The notes under the pieces are model-generated. The model made no database searches and was not told the DNA's origin. It saw nothing but the letters and a program-made list of their open reading frames with translations. A stretch of 45,647 nucleotides of DNA. Source: Spirosoma fluviale (GTDB lineage Bacteria > Bacteroidota > Bacteroidia > Cytophagales > Flexibacteraceae). Location of the stretch: NCBI GenBank assembly GCA_945883425.1, contig CAMCXM010000010.1, positions 1 to 45,647 on the forward strand. Direction: 5' to 3'. The position numbers were made by a program, and so were the translations under genes. How positions within the stretch are numbered: the stretch's first letter is position 1; each line of letters starts with the position of its first letter. Positions 7,801 to 14,847 of the stretch are shown here, piece by piece.

Positions 7801-9743
7801 TTCAGGCTGCAAATTGTTTGGGCAGCTGAGATGGTATTACCGCCGATTAAAGGACTCACCGTAATCATCACGGGCGCTGAAAAGGTCGTACAAACACCGG
7901 AAATTACCCTGCGGCGATACCAACGATTGGTCGTCAGAGCTACTGATGGCGTAAAATCCTGTCCCGTCCCTGAAGCAGAACCATAACCGGAAACGCCCGG
8001 GCTTGTGGTTGAAGTTTCCCAGAAATATGCGTAGGTTCCATTTCCTCCGGTTGGAACCGAACCCGTAATGATGGCGGGGATAGATCCTGTACATATGGTT
8101 TGGTCTGATGCGATGGAATTCCCGATAATGGCTGGGTTTATGGTGATCTGTATGGAAGCTGAAGTCACATCCGGACAGGCACCAGAACTCACCGTCCTTC
8201 TGAACCAGGTAGTTTGGGACAATGGACTGGGTGTGTACGATAAAGAATTGGCTCCAGAGATGGCTGAAAATCCGGAGGTTCCGTCTGTAACTGACGACTC
8301 CCAGGTGTAGGAATAGGTACCGGAACCACCGGTTGGTGTACCTGATAATGCGGCGGGAATGACTCCTTCGCAAATATTTTGGTTCGAGCTAATGTTATTG
8401 TTTATGGTGGGCTGAACAGAAATCTGAATCACATTCGAATACTGGGCGCATCCATCTGCTGTTACAATTCTTCTGTACCAACGGTTTGAAGCCAGAGGAG
8501 CGGACGGTGCATAATCAATACCTGTTTGACCACCAATGGTAGAAAAACCGGATCCGGCACTGGTAGAAGAAACTTCCCACGAATAAGAAAACAATCCTGA
8601 TCCATTGGTGATATTTGGTGTCGTTCCAATAATTGCAGAAGGAATATTCCCTGTACAAATGGTTTGATCGGAAGAAATGGTGTTGTTTGAAATGCCAATA
8701 CTGGAAACTGTAACAGAAACCGCTGTCCGCACACTCTCAAATCCTGCAATTGTCTGACTCACATAATACGTTCCGTTTGAAACCGCATCCGTCGAAAGCA
8801 GTGGTGTTCCGCCTGTGGCAGTATTGTACCATTTCAGATTGGAACCTGTTGCCACCAGGGACGCAACGGTAGGCGATGTTCCGGCACAGATCACCTGATT
8901 GGAAGCAACCGGTGCAGAGGTAACCGGTGCAACAGTGAAATTGTCAATTTCGATTTTTGCCGAACCGGCATTGAAAACAAATTTGATGTTTCGAAGACTC
9001 CTCGCCGGATCAAAAGCTGCCGCTTCGTCAAATGCAAGGGTATTTCCTACCCATACATCTTCTTTGTCGTTATCAACAGACTGAATTGTGCCATCAGGAG
9101 CTACATAACTTATCGCAGCACCCGTATTATTGATGACCCAGCAAATGGTCTGACTCCCTGAAAAGTTTGCAGTGCTGGTGGTGTTGGAGGCATTTCGAAG
9201 CGAGAATTCACCATCTGTCGAAGAAAGGTTTACTCCAAGATTGGAATGTGATTGGCTTGAATTGTCAGGAGAATACGTTGTTCCGAAACTAAATCCCATC
9301 TGAAACATAGCTGCATTGGTCTGGGCTACCGAATTCCCCGAAACTGTAAGATCGAATTTATAAAATGCAGCGGTTGGAACCGGACTGAAATCTGTTGACC
9401 GTGTAAAGATTCCCGCATTGGCCGTACGGACAAATGTGAGCTTCTGAGTTACGGCCGGAACTTCAAATGAACATCCGGCACCATTGGATCCAATAAAGTT
9501 AAACTGAGCCGAAGTGGGTGAAGATCCGCAATACGTTCCATTTGTGATACTGGCATTACTCGTATTTGCCAGGGGCGTATTGTATTGCTGCTGATATAGC
9601 TGAGCAATTGAAAACTGGCCGCTGGAAATAAAAAGTAAAAAGCCCAGCACCGCAGCAAACGGAACAGGCATCCTGGAATTAATCGCTCTCCGGTTGAATT
9701 CCGGTTGAATTGGTGTTGAGTTGATAAAGTTGAGTTTCATCAT
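1827..9743 (-). CDS. Giant secreted multi-repeat adhesin-like protein with T9SS sorting domain
   Basis: A 2638-residue protein. The signal peptide has a long n-region, with the hydrophobic core at about residues 25-47 ending SIAQ. Residues about 50-270 form an N-terminal domain with conserved cysteines, and about 275-350 an Ig-like domain of the CHU_C-associated type (CAGT, WYNTATGG). About 350-1280 hold ten repeats of 92-94 residues with the core TICxG, GSxPTGG, YSWE and WYRRxV. About 1280-1370 are another Ig-like segment. About 1610-1930 are glycine-rich with several runs of 5-7 Gly. About 1940-2330 are Asn/Thr/Leu-rich and look beta-helical. The last 75 residues match type A T9SS C-terminal sorting domains (VDGK, IPKGVYLVEM). 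It is probably exported by the T9SS and displayed on the surface for adhesion, gliding or matrix roles. No enzymatic domain is recognised. Confidence 0.85.
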   Translation of the reverse strand: MMKLNFINSTPIQPEFNRRAINSRMPVPFAAVLGFLLFISSGQFSIAQLYQQQYNTPLANTSNASITNGTYCGSSPTSAQFNFIGSNGAGCSFEVPAVTQKLTFVRTANAGIFTRSTDFSPVPTAAFYKFDLTVSGNSVAQTNAAMFQMGFSFGTTYSPDNSSQSHSNLGVNLSSTDGEFSLRNASNTTSTANFSGSQTICWVINNTGAAISYVAPDGTIQSVDNDKEDVWVGNTLAFDEAAAFDPARSLRNIKFVFNAGSAKIEIDNFTVAPVTSAPVASNQVICAGTSPTVASLVATGSNLKWYNTATGGTPLLSTDAVSNGTYYVSQTIAGFESVRTAVSVTVSSIGISNNTISSDQTICTGNIPSAIIGTTPNITNGSGLFSYSWEVSSTSAGSGFSTIGGQTGIDYAPSAPLASNRWYRRIVTADGCAQYSNVIQISVQPTINNNISSNQNICEGVIPAALSGTPTGGSGTYSYTWESSVTDGTSGFSAISGANSLSYTPSPLSQTTWFRRTVSSGACPDVTSASIQITINPAIIGNSIASDQTICTGSIPAIITGSVPTGGNGTYAYFWETSTTSPGVSGYGSASGTGQDFTPSVALTTNRWYRRRVISGVCTTFSAPVMITVSPLIGGNTISAAQTICSLNAAAPLTGSVPTGGISPYSYSWESSTTSGSAGFSLVSGENGQGISPGILGQTTWFRRIVSAGPCPSITSSAVAITVNLPISGNDVTGNQTICANTTSATLIGSIPTGGNGTSYTYLWEVATSASGAFSSASVTTANYSPGTLTTSRWYRRRVTSGVCAISYSDTVLVAVTPGIGTNTISASQTICSGSSPSFTGSAATGGNGVFTYSWESSTTSASAGFSPVSGAAAQNFTSGPLTVNTWIRRRIDSDVCFSLSSAVAITINQPVLNNDIFSPQSICGNTAPDTLKGTVPTGGTGTLSYLWEVATTSSGPFSSASASTAFYKPPVLTSSRWYRRRVTAGICPANLSDTIEITVTPAIATNTISASQTICSGFTPASFTGTLPTGGTGVYTYEWESSTTSATLGFSPIAASNVQSYASGALTVNTWFRRKVYSGPLCVATSGAVAITINQPTANNDISAPQSICANTVPATLTGSLPTGGTGTYSYLWEASTSASGTFNSQGVSTINFSPAALTSSRWYRRRLISGACPANYSDTIAVLVTPAITANTISSSQNVCYTSTPNPLTGSIPAGAAGGFTYEWEVSTTSASAGFSLISGETGQGLILSPVGDTTWYRRIAYSGVCTNRSVAVQISPSPDPTLNVGPAMADIVQGGISVALGGSFGGSATGAVWSAAEGTFASNSGSTPGTATYTASLNSAPAITLTLTSTGSTCPAISVTKTINVIPDPNGITGVINQYAEVVAPATLSIGALKCTLATGQASLFAKNDRALIVQMKGASISLPGSPTDVTYGYITAMGNSGNNEFLTIDSVDGDVVFFQRCIKKNYTISGSVQLVRVPQYTGNYNVKSSSAVSAIRVTRKGMGYPPNTTITSGFTITPVQGGAGLTLQAKSDALGQINEIEILDGGAGYLKPPIITLPDPTVPPFDLPAYKAKALAVMGLTGKQWNGKTGGILCFEVDGNVVLSDSIHMTGMGFAGGMIGDKGDVTPTCGASAEFALNFSSYMRAGQKGEGITAIPVSAMRGKGRYATGGGGGVEPEGGGGGGANWQDGGRGGSSSYIVITNSACSTTVTPCDQDVLRGGLAGGTNPTTPIGFKNVLRSNSYFYQPALSRFFLGGGGGGGHAFNDLPGMQLGGAGGFGGGIVILKSDNLTSNNLEILANGEKGENTDGDGAGGGGAGGAVLLLVNNFVDAVNARVNGGNGGSSNPIICELSVDENAYPSRKRYSGAGGGGGGGVVWFAALNQDISLLAENCNLGQSSQGTNGDGFNNTAQKGGSARSQSDLVAIENIPLTGSVFTVGGSGATFPNLQKAAEFLSFKGTDAPVVTLQVTNNTSNAANLLWYKAAATFTRIFTGGCTYGDATLVIQPKVGVNTVNLQNEMDDLTYITLDGVPSVTIKNMLISGSYDYINTSILVKGGSKLFLENVNATAEIKSDPTGDNEMYLKNTTHTGGIEVGDNQKLTMEGTITMNGIASAAPSLKFGSNSEFELPAGTTLNLNGASWINDGASLLNIDPASTLNFGGTFTNQTIGGTTPTTFQKLNILGTGTITTTSNNTVFEWNQTGSATVSTSNKILTISGKVKTSAGSFISTGAGRVSLAGSAVVDVEGRFGNLEINSANHAKLTGNVTVDNTLILTNGKLNPSGFSLSIENTAGSSVVNSPTSWVAGPLKRKVAAGNSYFFPVGVNSLEKSLVNISSVSGLQYLTCKFMANDPMAHPLASIANPFQDGPAYFSALSPEGYWNITPDAGTATYDMWLFPSFYGLFPQYSIYKRPTASNEWSIFGDLSNPENTPSYVQADGSVRRTGLIGFSDFALAGGEEPLPLNFLDFRVSQRRGIGKLNWKMADCLKEGKFTIYRGTSTSNMEKVGTLNVNEAECTQDFSAEDILPGNAHTFYYQISASARNEKTEVSPVRIVKIAEASAERPFLAVIQNDPSRFQLMNDNIEETGINIVSVDGKTIASNLKAENKILDLRSIPKGVYLVEMVNSGWSVRQRVVVGL
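5903..8697 (-). repeat. Ten tandem Ig-like repeats inside the adhesin gene
   Basis: Ten protein repeats of about 92 residues (about 276 bp each). Repeats 5, 7 and 9 resemble one another (ICANT/ICGNT, LWEVAT, SSRWYRRR), and repeats 6 and 8 resemble one another (ISASQTICSG, WESSTTSA, VNTWxRR). The real unit of recent expansion is therefore a 184-residue pair. A stretch of about 38 identical bases starting at 6691 recurs at 7243, exactly 552 bp (2 x 276) away. Confidence 0.85.
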
Positions 9744-10168
9744 GGCACTTTTGGGAAGAAGATATATCTGTTGATTTCAGTTACGCAACCGCCGAATGGA
9801 CAGATGAGAACGAAGTCAAAGAATATGTGTAAGCTACAGACCGAAAATCAAACAAACCCATTGTAAGGTTTGCCTCCGGAAGGTGAATGCAAAGCATTGT
9901 ATTCACCTTTAAGGTAACGTTTTGATTATTCATGAGTAAGGTTGATGGTCAAATCTTAAACAAAGAAAAAACAAAAAATTTGAAATTGAAAATAAATTCT
10001 GGAAAAAATCACATAATTCCGAAAAATAAGCCCAACCTACCCCCTTCCGCAATCCGTGTAATCTGTGTTACGAAATCCAAGTCCAATTATTTTCACGGTA
10101 AAATCATAATTTTGAAAATTCCATTTCAAATTCAAAGATTTGATATCTGATAAAAACCAGACGGAAAT
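9744..10168. other. Long non-coding region between purB and the adhesin gene
   Basis: 425 bp without a convincing gene. It should hold the promoter and leader of the adhesin gene, but no clear TAnnTTTG element is visible. A 9-bp inverted repeat lies at 9880-9909. From about 9930 to 10165 the DNA is strongly A-rich; the one open frame there (72 codons from 9932) is Lys/Asn/Ile-rich, has no recognisable signal and ends near the purB terminator, so I read it as chance. Confidence 0.6.
9880..9909. promoter_or_regulatory. Inverted repeat upstream of the adhesin gene
   Basis: Perfect 9-bp arms (AAGGTGAAT at 9880-9888, ATTCACCTT at 9901-9909) with a 12-nt centre that can form a smaller alternative hairpin (AATGC/GCATT). 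It sits about 137-166 bp before the adhesin start and has no T-run. It could be an operator or an mRNA leader structure; the function is inferred only from position and symmetry. Confidence 0.4.
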
Positions 10169-10194
10169 AAAAAAATCCCGGACGAGCCGGGATT
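10169..10194 (-). terminator. Rho-independent terminator of purB
   Basis: AATCCCGG (10174-10181), a 5-nt loop and CCGGGATT (10187-10194) form a perfect 8-bp stem. On the minus strand it is followed by a T-run (10175-10169). It lies 25 bp after the purB stop codon. Confidence 0.9.
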
Positions 10195-10218
10195 CCAGAA
10201 TTTCATTTTCGTGCAAAA

Positions 10219-11565
10219 TCAGGGCAATAACCCAATGTAGTTTTCAGGAGTGATTTGAAGCAATTCAGCTTTAATTTCTTCCCCAACCGGCAAGGTCCGT
10301 ATGAAATCGCGAATGGTTTTCATATCAAGTGACTCACCCACTCTCGAGAGTTTCTTTAGTGCCTCGTAAGGCTCCGGAAAATTTTCTCTCCTCAAGATTG
10401 TCTGAATGGCTTCTGCGATTACTTCCGGATGCTTTTGAAGATCTTCCGCAAAGGCCCTTTCATTGATCTCGATTTTCCCCAGTCCCTTGAGAACAGATTG
10501 AAAGGCGACCAGCATATGACCAACCGGCACCCCTATGTTCCGAAGGACGGTACTGTCTGACAAGTCACGCTGCAACCGGGAAACAGGCAGTTTTTGGGAG
10601 AAATGGGCAAACAACGCATTGGCCATCCCCAGATTACCTTCTGCATTTTCGAAATCAATCGGATTCACTTTATGAGGCATGGCCGATGAGCCAATCTCTC
10701 CATGCTTAACCTTCTGCTTCAAATATTCCATGGAAACGTATTGCCACATATCACGACAGAAATCAATCAAAATGGTATTGATCCGTGAGTGTGCATCAAA
10801 ATATGCGGCAAGGCAATCGTAGTGTTCGATCTGGGTGGTGTATTGAGAACGATTCAGGTTAAGTGACTCAATAAATTCATTGCCGAATTTTACCCAATTA
10901 ATTTCAGGATACGCAACATGGTGGGCATTGAACCCTCCTGTTGCACCACCGAATTTTGCCATGAATGGAATCTGGTCCAGCAACTCCAGCTGCCGGCCAA
11001 TCCGCTCTGCAAAAACCAAAAGCTCTTTTCCAAATCGTGTGGGTGTAGCCGGTTGCCCATGTGTGCGTGCCAGCATTGGAATATCGATCCAGTTCGTCCC
11101 ATTTTCCTGCAACCAGTTCTGGATCTTCACAAGCTCTGGCCGAATGATCTCAATCTCGTTTTCTTTGATGCAAAGCGGAATGGCAGTGTTGTTAATGTCC
11201 TGAGATGTCAGTCCAAAATGAACAAACTCTTTCCATACATCCAGACCCATCTCAGTGAGCTTATGCTTGATGGCATATTCCACCGCTTTCACATCATGAT
11301 TGGTTGTCCTCTCAATCTCCTTTACAGACTGGGCGTCCTTTAAACTGAACTCCTGCACCCAGGAGCGCAGTTTCTGCACCGCATCGGAAGGCAACGGCGG
11401 ACAGTTTTTTACATCAAGGGCAGCAAATTGGATGAGATATTCAACCTCAACCCTCACACGGTACTGAATCAGTGCAAACTCTGAAAAAAAGGGGGTGAGG
11501 CCCTGAATCTGTTTGGAATAGCGACCATCTAGTGGGGATATGGCCAACAGAGAATGAGAAGACAT
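10219..11565 (-). CDS. purB: Adenylosuccinate lyase
   Basis: A 448-residue enzyme of the fumarase/aspartase superfamily. It cleaves SAICAR and adenylosuccinate, releasing fumarate, in purine and AMP synthesis in the cytoplasm. The N-terminus (AISPLDGRYS) matches the E. coli-type PurB start. TTNHDVKAVEY and HFGLTSQDINN are substrate-binding segments, and the family signature GSSAMPHKVNP lies near residues 290-300 with the catalytic Ser in its flexible loop. Length is normal. An ATG six codons upstream (11583) is open, but the ATG at 11565 fits both family alignment and the promoter at 11581-11610, which would place the 11583 ATG at or before the transcription start. It has its own terminator and appears monocistronic. 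Confidence 0.95.
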   Translation of the reverse strand: MSSHSLLAISPLDGRYSKQIQGLTPFFSEFALIQYRVRVEVEYLIQFAALDVKNCPPLPSDAVQKLRSWVQEFSLKDAQSVKEIERTTNHDVKAVEYAIKHKLTEMGLDVWKEFVHFGLTSQDINNTAIPLCIKENEIEIIRPELVKIQNWLQENGTNWIDIPMLARTHGQPATPTRFGKELLVFAERIGRQLELLDQIPFMAKFGGATGGFNAHHVAYPEINWVKFGNEFIESLNLNRSQYTTQIEHYDCLAAYFDAHSRINTILIDFCRDMWQYVSMEYLKQKVKHGEIGSSAMPHKVNPIDFENAEGNLGMANALFAHFSQKLPVSRLQRDLSDSTVLRNIGVPVGHMLVAFQSVLKGLGKIEINERAFAEDLQKHPEVIAEAIQTILRRENFPEPYEALKKLSRVGESLDMKTIRDFIRTLPVGEEIKAELLQITPENYIGLLP

Positions 11566-11580
11566 TTGTGTTTCAAAAGA

Positions 11581-11610
11581 CAAAAGTCAACAAAAATGAT
11601 GGACCGCCAA
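11581..11610 (-). promoter_or_regulatory. Probable Bacteroidetes-type promoter of purB
   Basis: On the minus strand, TTG (11610-11608), 19 nt, then GACTTTTG (11588-11581), one mismatch from TAnnTTTG. Transcription would start about 10-15 nt before the ATG at 11565, which supports that start. Confidence 0.5.
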
Positions 11611-11833
11611 GCAGTAAAGTTGCGAAATAGTCTTTTTACACCCCTATAATAAGCCTGAAAATCCAAAATTTCATAATCCCGTAACATGCTTACAGGCCGC
11701 TGGTGTCACCAATAACCGGAATTCGAATGCTACTCAATCGTAATCTTCCTTCTAAATCAAACTCCATCAAAACATAGGAGTTTACCTATTTTGATCACTC
11801 TTTCGGGCAAACCAGAGTAGATTTCGGACACAT

Positions 11834-12859
11834 ATGATCTGGCTGCGAGTTTATACCGTCATTCTTCACACGGCTTCCTGGTTTGCGTTGGTGCTGTTTG
11901 TGGTGATGCTATTACCTCCGGTTCATGGTGGATTTGATCATCACGGCCCGCCTTTACCTCCCGACCTTATCCTTTTATTCCCGCTTCTTGCCGGATTCTA
12001 TTATCTCAATTCGCTCGTATTTATTCCGAAAGTACTGGCCCGCCAAAGGCCTGGAATTTACCTGAGCCTGCTCGGTACATGTGCCTTTATTATCATGCTG
12101 GTTCCAACGTTATTTATTATGAGTCATCGCCGTGAATTTGGACACGATCATCATCCATTCCCTTTGGTCCCGATTCTGGTTTCACTCTCCTTGTTTCTGA
12201 TCGTACTGATTGCCAGTACGGGAAATAATATTGTTAAAAACTGGTTCTCCGCAGAAAGTCAGAAACGGGAAATTGAATTCGAGAAAACGGCAACTGAATT
12301 GTCGTTTCTTAAATCCCAGGTGAATCCTCATTTTCTCTTCAATACTTTAAATAACATCTACACACTTTCCATTCTGAAATCCGATGTCGCTGCCGATTCG
12401 ATCCTGAAACTGGCTGGCATGATGCGATATGTACTAACAGAAGTGGGTGAGAAATCAGTTCCTCTGGAGCAGGAAATCCATTATGTTCAGCAACTTCTGG
12501 ATTTACAAAAGATAAGGCTGACTGATCGGGTAAAAGTAGAATTTGAAGTTTTTGGAAATGTGGATCAACATGTGATTGCGCCATTGCTGTTTCTTCCCTT
12601 TATTGAAAATGCATTTAAATATGGTGTGTCAACTCACCTTGATTCATTCATTAAAATAACCATAACATTAAAAACCGAAAGCATTAACCTACAGACACAA
12701 AACCAGGTTTTCGAAGAAAAACTGGCGAAAGAACTTTCCACCGGAACCGGTTTGAAAAATGCCAGGAGAAGGTTGGAAATCCTGTATCCGGAAAAACACT
12801 CGCTACGGACGGAAACCGTAGGAAACCAATACTACGCAGACTTAACCTTAACCACCTGA
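11834..12859 (+). CDS. LytS/YehU-type sensor histidine kinase with His-rich loops
   Basis: A 341-residue membrane kinase. Four hydrophobic segments (about residues 5-26, 44-62, 72-94 and 113-131) precede a short coiled linker and a His_kinase domain. The phospho-acceptor is His166 in NPHFLFN; the N-box is PFIENAFKYG and a late G-box is GTGLKNARRR. If the N-terminus is cytoplasmic, the loops at about 27-43 (HGGFDHHGPP) and 95-112 (SHRREFGHDHHPF) both face the periplasm and are histidine-rich. It should phosphorylate the LytTR regulator whose gene starts 4 bp after its stop codon. The signal is unknown; the loops suggest metal or pH, but no transporter gene is adjacent. Confidence 0.9.
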   Translation: MIWLRVYTVILHTASWFALVLFVVMLLPPVHGGFDHHGPPLPPDLILLFPLLAGFYYLNSLVFIPKVLARQRPGIYLSLLGTCAFIIMLVPTLFIMSHRREFGHDHHPFPLVPILVSLSLFLIVLIASTGNNIVKNWFSAESQKREIEFEKTATELSFLKSQVNPHFLFNTLNNIYTLSILKSDVAADSILKLAGMMRYVLTEVGEKSVPLEQEIHYVQQLLDLQKIRLTDRVKVEFEVFGNVDQHVIAPLLFLPFIENAFKYGVSTHLDSFIKITITLKTESINLQTQNQVFEEKLAKELSTGTGLKNARRRLEILYPEKHSLRTETVGNQYYADLTLTT

Positions 12860-12863
12860 TACG

Positions 12864-13562
12864 ATGCTACGATGTGTGATTATTGACGATGAACCTTTGC
12901 CCGTTGAATTGCTCTCTGCTTACGCTGCCCGGATCCCGGAACTGACGGTTCTGGCCAAATTCAACGATCCGGTGATGGCGGTGGAATTTATACGCAACCA
13001 TGTGGTGGACCTCATTTTCCTGGATATTCAAATGCCACACCTCAATGGAATCGACCTCGTAAAATCACTTCCGGTAAAGCCTATGGTTATTTTCACCACG
13101 GCCTTTCCAGAATTTGCAGTCGATGGATTTGAACTGAATGCGGTCGATTATTTACTGAAACCGTTTGACTTTGAACGATTCAGAAAAGCAGTTGAAAAAG
13201 CAACTGAATTCAATGCCTACAACCAGCAACCGAAAGGCATGCAGAAGAAAGCGTTTATTTTTGTAAAGTCAGAATACAAGGCTGTGAAGATTAACCTGTC
13301 TGATATCTTGTACATTGAAGGAATGGACAGCTACGTAAAGATTTATGCTGGAGGCAAACCCGTCCTGAGTCTGATGAGCATGAAAACCATGATGGAGATG
13401 CTTCCAACGGACGATTTTCTACGGGTCCACCGATCATTTATCATCCCGATTGCGAAAGTAAACAGCATCCGGAACAAAGTAATCAAGGTTGGTGACAAAG
13501 AAATCCCGATTGGAGGCACCTATGAAGAAACCACGGAGTCCATCCTCAAAAAAGGCAGTTGA
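12864..13562 (+). CDS. LytTR-family response regulator
   Basis: A 232-residue cytoplasmic transcription regulator. The N-terminal receiver domain (about 1-120) has acidic residues DDE near the start, the phospho-acceptor Asp54 in FLDIQMP, a conserved Thr in FTTAF and Lys in LLKPFDFER. The C-terminal LytTR DNA-binding domain (about 132-230) shows ILYIEGMDSYVKIY and FLRVHRSFIIP. It forms an operon with the preceding kinase (4-bp gap) and is its expected partner. Its stop codon lies one base from the stop codon of the convergent YdjM-like gene, with no hairpin between, so the two mRNAs probably overlap at their 3' ends. Targets are not identifiable here. Confidence 0.95.
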   Translation: MLRCVIIDDEPLPVELLSAYAARIPELTVLAKFNDPVMAVEFIRNHVVDLIFLDIQMPHLNGIDLVKSLPVKPMVIFTTAFPEFAVDGFELNAVDYLLKPFDFERFRKAVEKATEFNAYNQQPKGMQKKAFIFVKSEYKAVKINLSDILYIEGMDSYVKIYAGGKPVLSLMSMKTMMEMLPTDDFLRVHRSFIIPIAKVNSIRNKVIKVGDKEIPIGGTYEETTESILKKGS

Positions 13563-13563
13563 T

Positions 13564-14625
13564 TTATTGAGCTGATTTCCGGTTTTCCGATTTTTCCTGG
13601 TAGGCATCCCTGTCTCCGAGTACTCTGGCATACAGTTGCTTAAACACTTTGGGTAGGTCCAGATTTTTGACTTTCCGAACGCTTTCAATTTCGAGCTTAC
13701 CGTCCTGATTGCGTTTCATCTGGTAATAAAATGGCACCGATTCAGACAGGGGTTTCGACACATCAAAACCCGTCATTCCAAATTTAAGAGTGAAGAACCG
13801 GGTTTCATCTTTCACCTTTTCCACCGAATAAAAACGGTTACTAAACCAGATCATCCGGTCTGTGGCGTACTCCTTGCGGAAGTCTGCCAGTAAATGATCG
13901 TTTCGTCGAAAAAAATGAAAGGGTATTTTTCTGTCCGCATCAAGCAACGAATAATCCCCAACAAAATACCCTGAATCGACCTCAGCCACGGTGTACCACA
14001 ACAAAATGTTGAAAGGCGTGGTTCCGGTCATTTGATGAGAAGAGTGAATTCCTTTCTCCTCCAATGCGGTTGAGAAAACGCGGTTCACATGCAACTTGGC
14101 CGCCAGGGATAGAATTACATACGATCCGCTGATCAGCAAGGCCCGCTTTCCAAGAATCAGCCGTTTACCATTATTCCGCTTCATTACCCACAATGAAATG
14201 GCGGCGATCAACATGGGCAGTGTAAACAGGACATCGATAATAAACAGGTTGCTGAAATTAACTCTGAAATCGCTGAAAGGAAGAAATAACTGGGTGCCAT
14301 AGGCCGTCAGGCTGTCAAGCAAAGGATGTGTGAGGATGAGAACAAAGAAAAACAGAAACCATTCTTTCCAACCGACGGGATCTTTCAAAAAGCGGAATGC
14401 CAGCCAGGCGAGCAATGGCGCCAGCAAAAATGGAAAAACAATGGAATGTGAAAAACCGCGGTGGATGGTGATTTCACGGATGGGATCACCAAAAACCAGA
14501 AACACATCAAGGTCCGGTATTGTGTTGGCAATGGCTCCGAAAAGCAATGCTTTTTTACCGATTTTCTTACCGAGAATTACTTCACCAAGGGTAGCTCCAA
14601 AAACAATGTGCGTCAGCGAATCCAT
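13564..14625 (-). CDS. YdjM/YbcI-type membrane-bound metal-dependent hydrolase family protein
   Basis: A 353-residue inner-membrane protein, counted from the ATG at 14625. The family-typical N-terminus MDSLTHIVFGA begins there, so the 47 open codons upstream are unlikely to be translated. Conserved motifs are IPDLDVF (near residue 40), HRGFSHSI and THPLLDSLTAYGTQLF, which carry the His/Asp residues thought to bind metal. About four transmembrane helices lie in the first 200 residues. The C-terminal half (about 200-353) is a soluble tail, as in many Bacteroidota members. The biochemical role of this family (DUF457-like) is not well established. It converges on the LytTR gene with no spacer. 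Confidence 0.8.
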   Translation of the reverse strand: MDSLTHIVFGATLGEVILGKKIGKKALLFGAIANTIPDLDVFLVFGDPIREITIHRGFSHSIVFPFLLAPLLAWLAFRFLKDPVGWKEWFLFFFVLILTHPLLDSLTAYGTQLFLPFSDFRVNFSNLFIIDVLFTLPMLIAAISLWVMKRNNGKRLILGKRALLISGSYVILSLAAKLHVNRVFSTALEEKGIHSSHQMTGTTPFNILLWYTVAEVDSGYFVGDYSLLDADRKIPFHFFRRNDHLLADFRKEYATDRMIWFSNRFYSVEKVKDETRFFTLKFGMTGFDVSKPLSESVPFYYQMKRNQDGKLEIESVRKVKNLDLPKVFKQLYARVLGDRDAYQEKSENRKSAQ

Positions 14626-14799
14626 TTTTTGCCATAAGACTTTACAGATCGCAAATAAAGGGAATCGGCTTTCTGGAATCGACAATGGTTTTGTTCCCCG
14701 GCGAAAAAACGAGGAATTGAGGTTATCAGGCTCCGTCATTCCCGATGAAATTCCCAATAATCTCACTCAACGTGAGAAAGCACCAATCCTCCTGAGGGA

Positions 14800-14830
14800 T
14801 TGGATATGAGGTTTTTTTTTCTAGTTTTGC
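14800..14830 (+). promoter_or_regulatory. Bacteroidetes-type promoter before the small membrane-protein gene
   Basis: TTG (14800-14802), 19 nt, then TAGTTTTGC (14822-14830), an exact TAnnTTTG element. Transcription would begin near 14837, about 11 nt before the ATG at 14848. The ATG at 14800 lies inside the promoter and is excluded as a start. Confidence 0.75.
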
Positions 14831-14847
14831 ACCCTCTATTGCAAAAA

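Noticed and set aside
5903-8697. Regular repeats that could suggest a CRISPR array
   Set aside because: The period is about 276 bp, the repeats are protein-coding in one continuous frame and vary throughout, and there are no short identical repeats with unique spacers.
9932-10150. A 72-codon plus-strand frame in the adhesin-purB gap
   Set aside because: Its Lys/Asn/Ile-rich composition follows the A-rich DNA. It has no promoter or homology signal.
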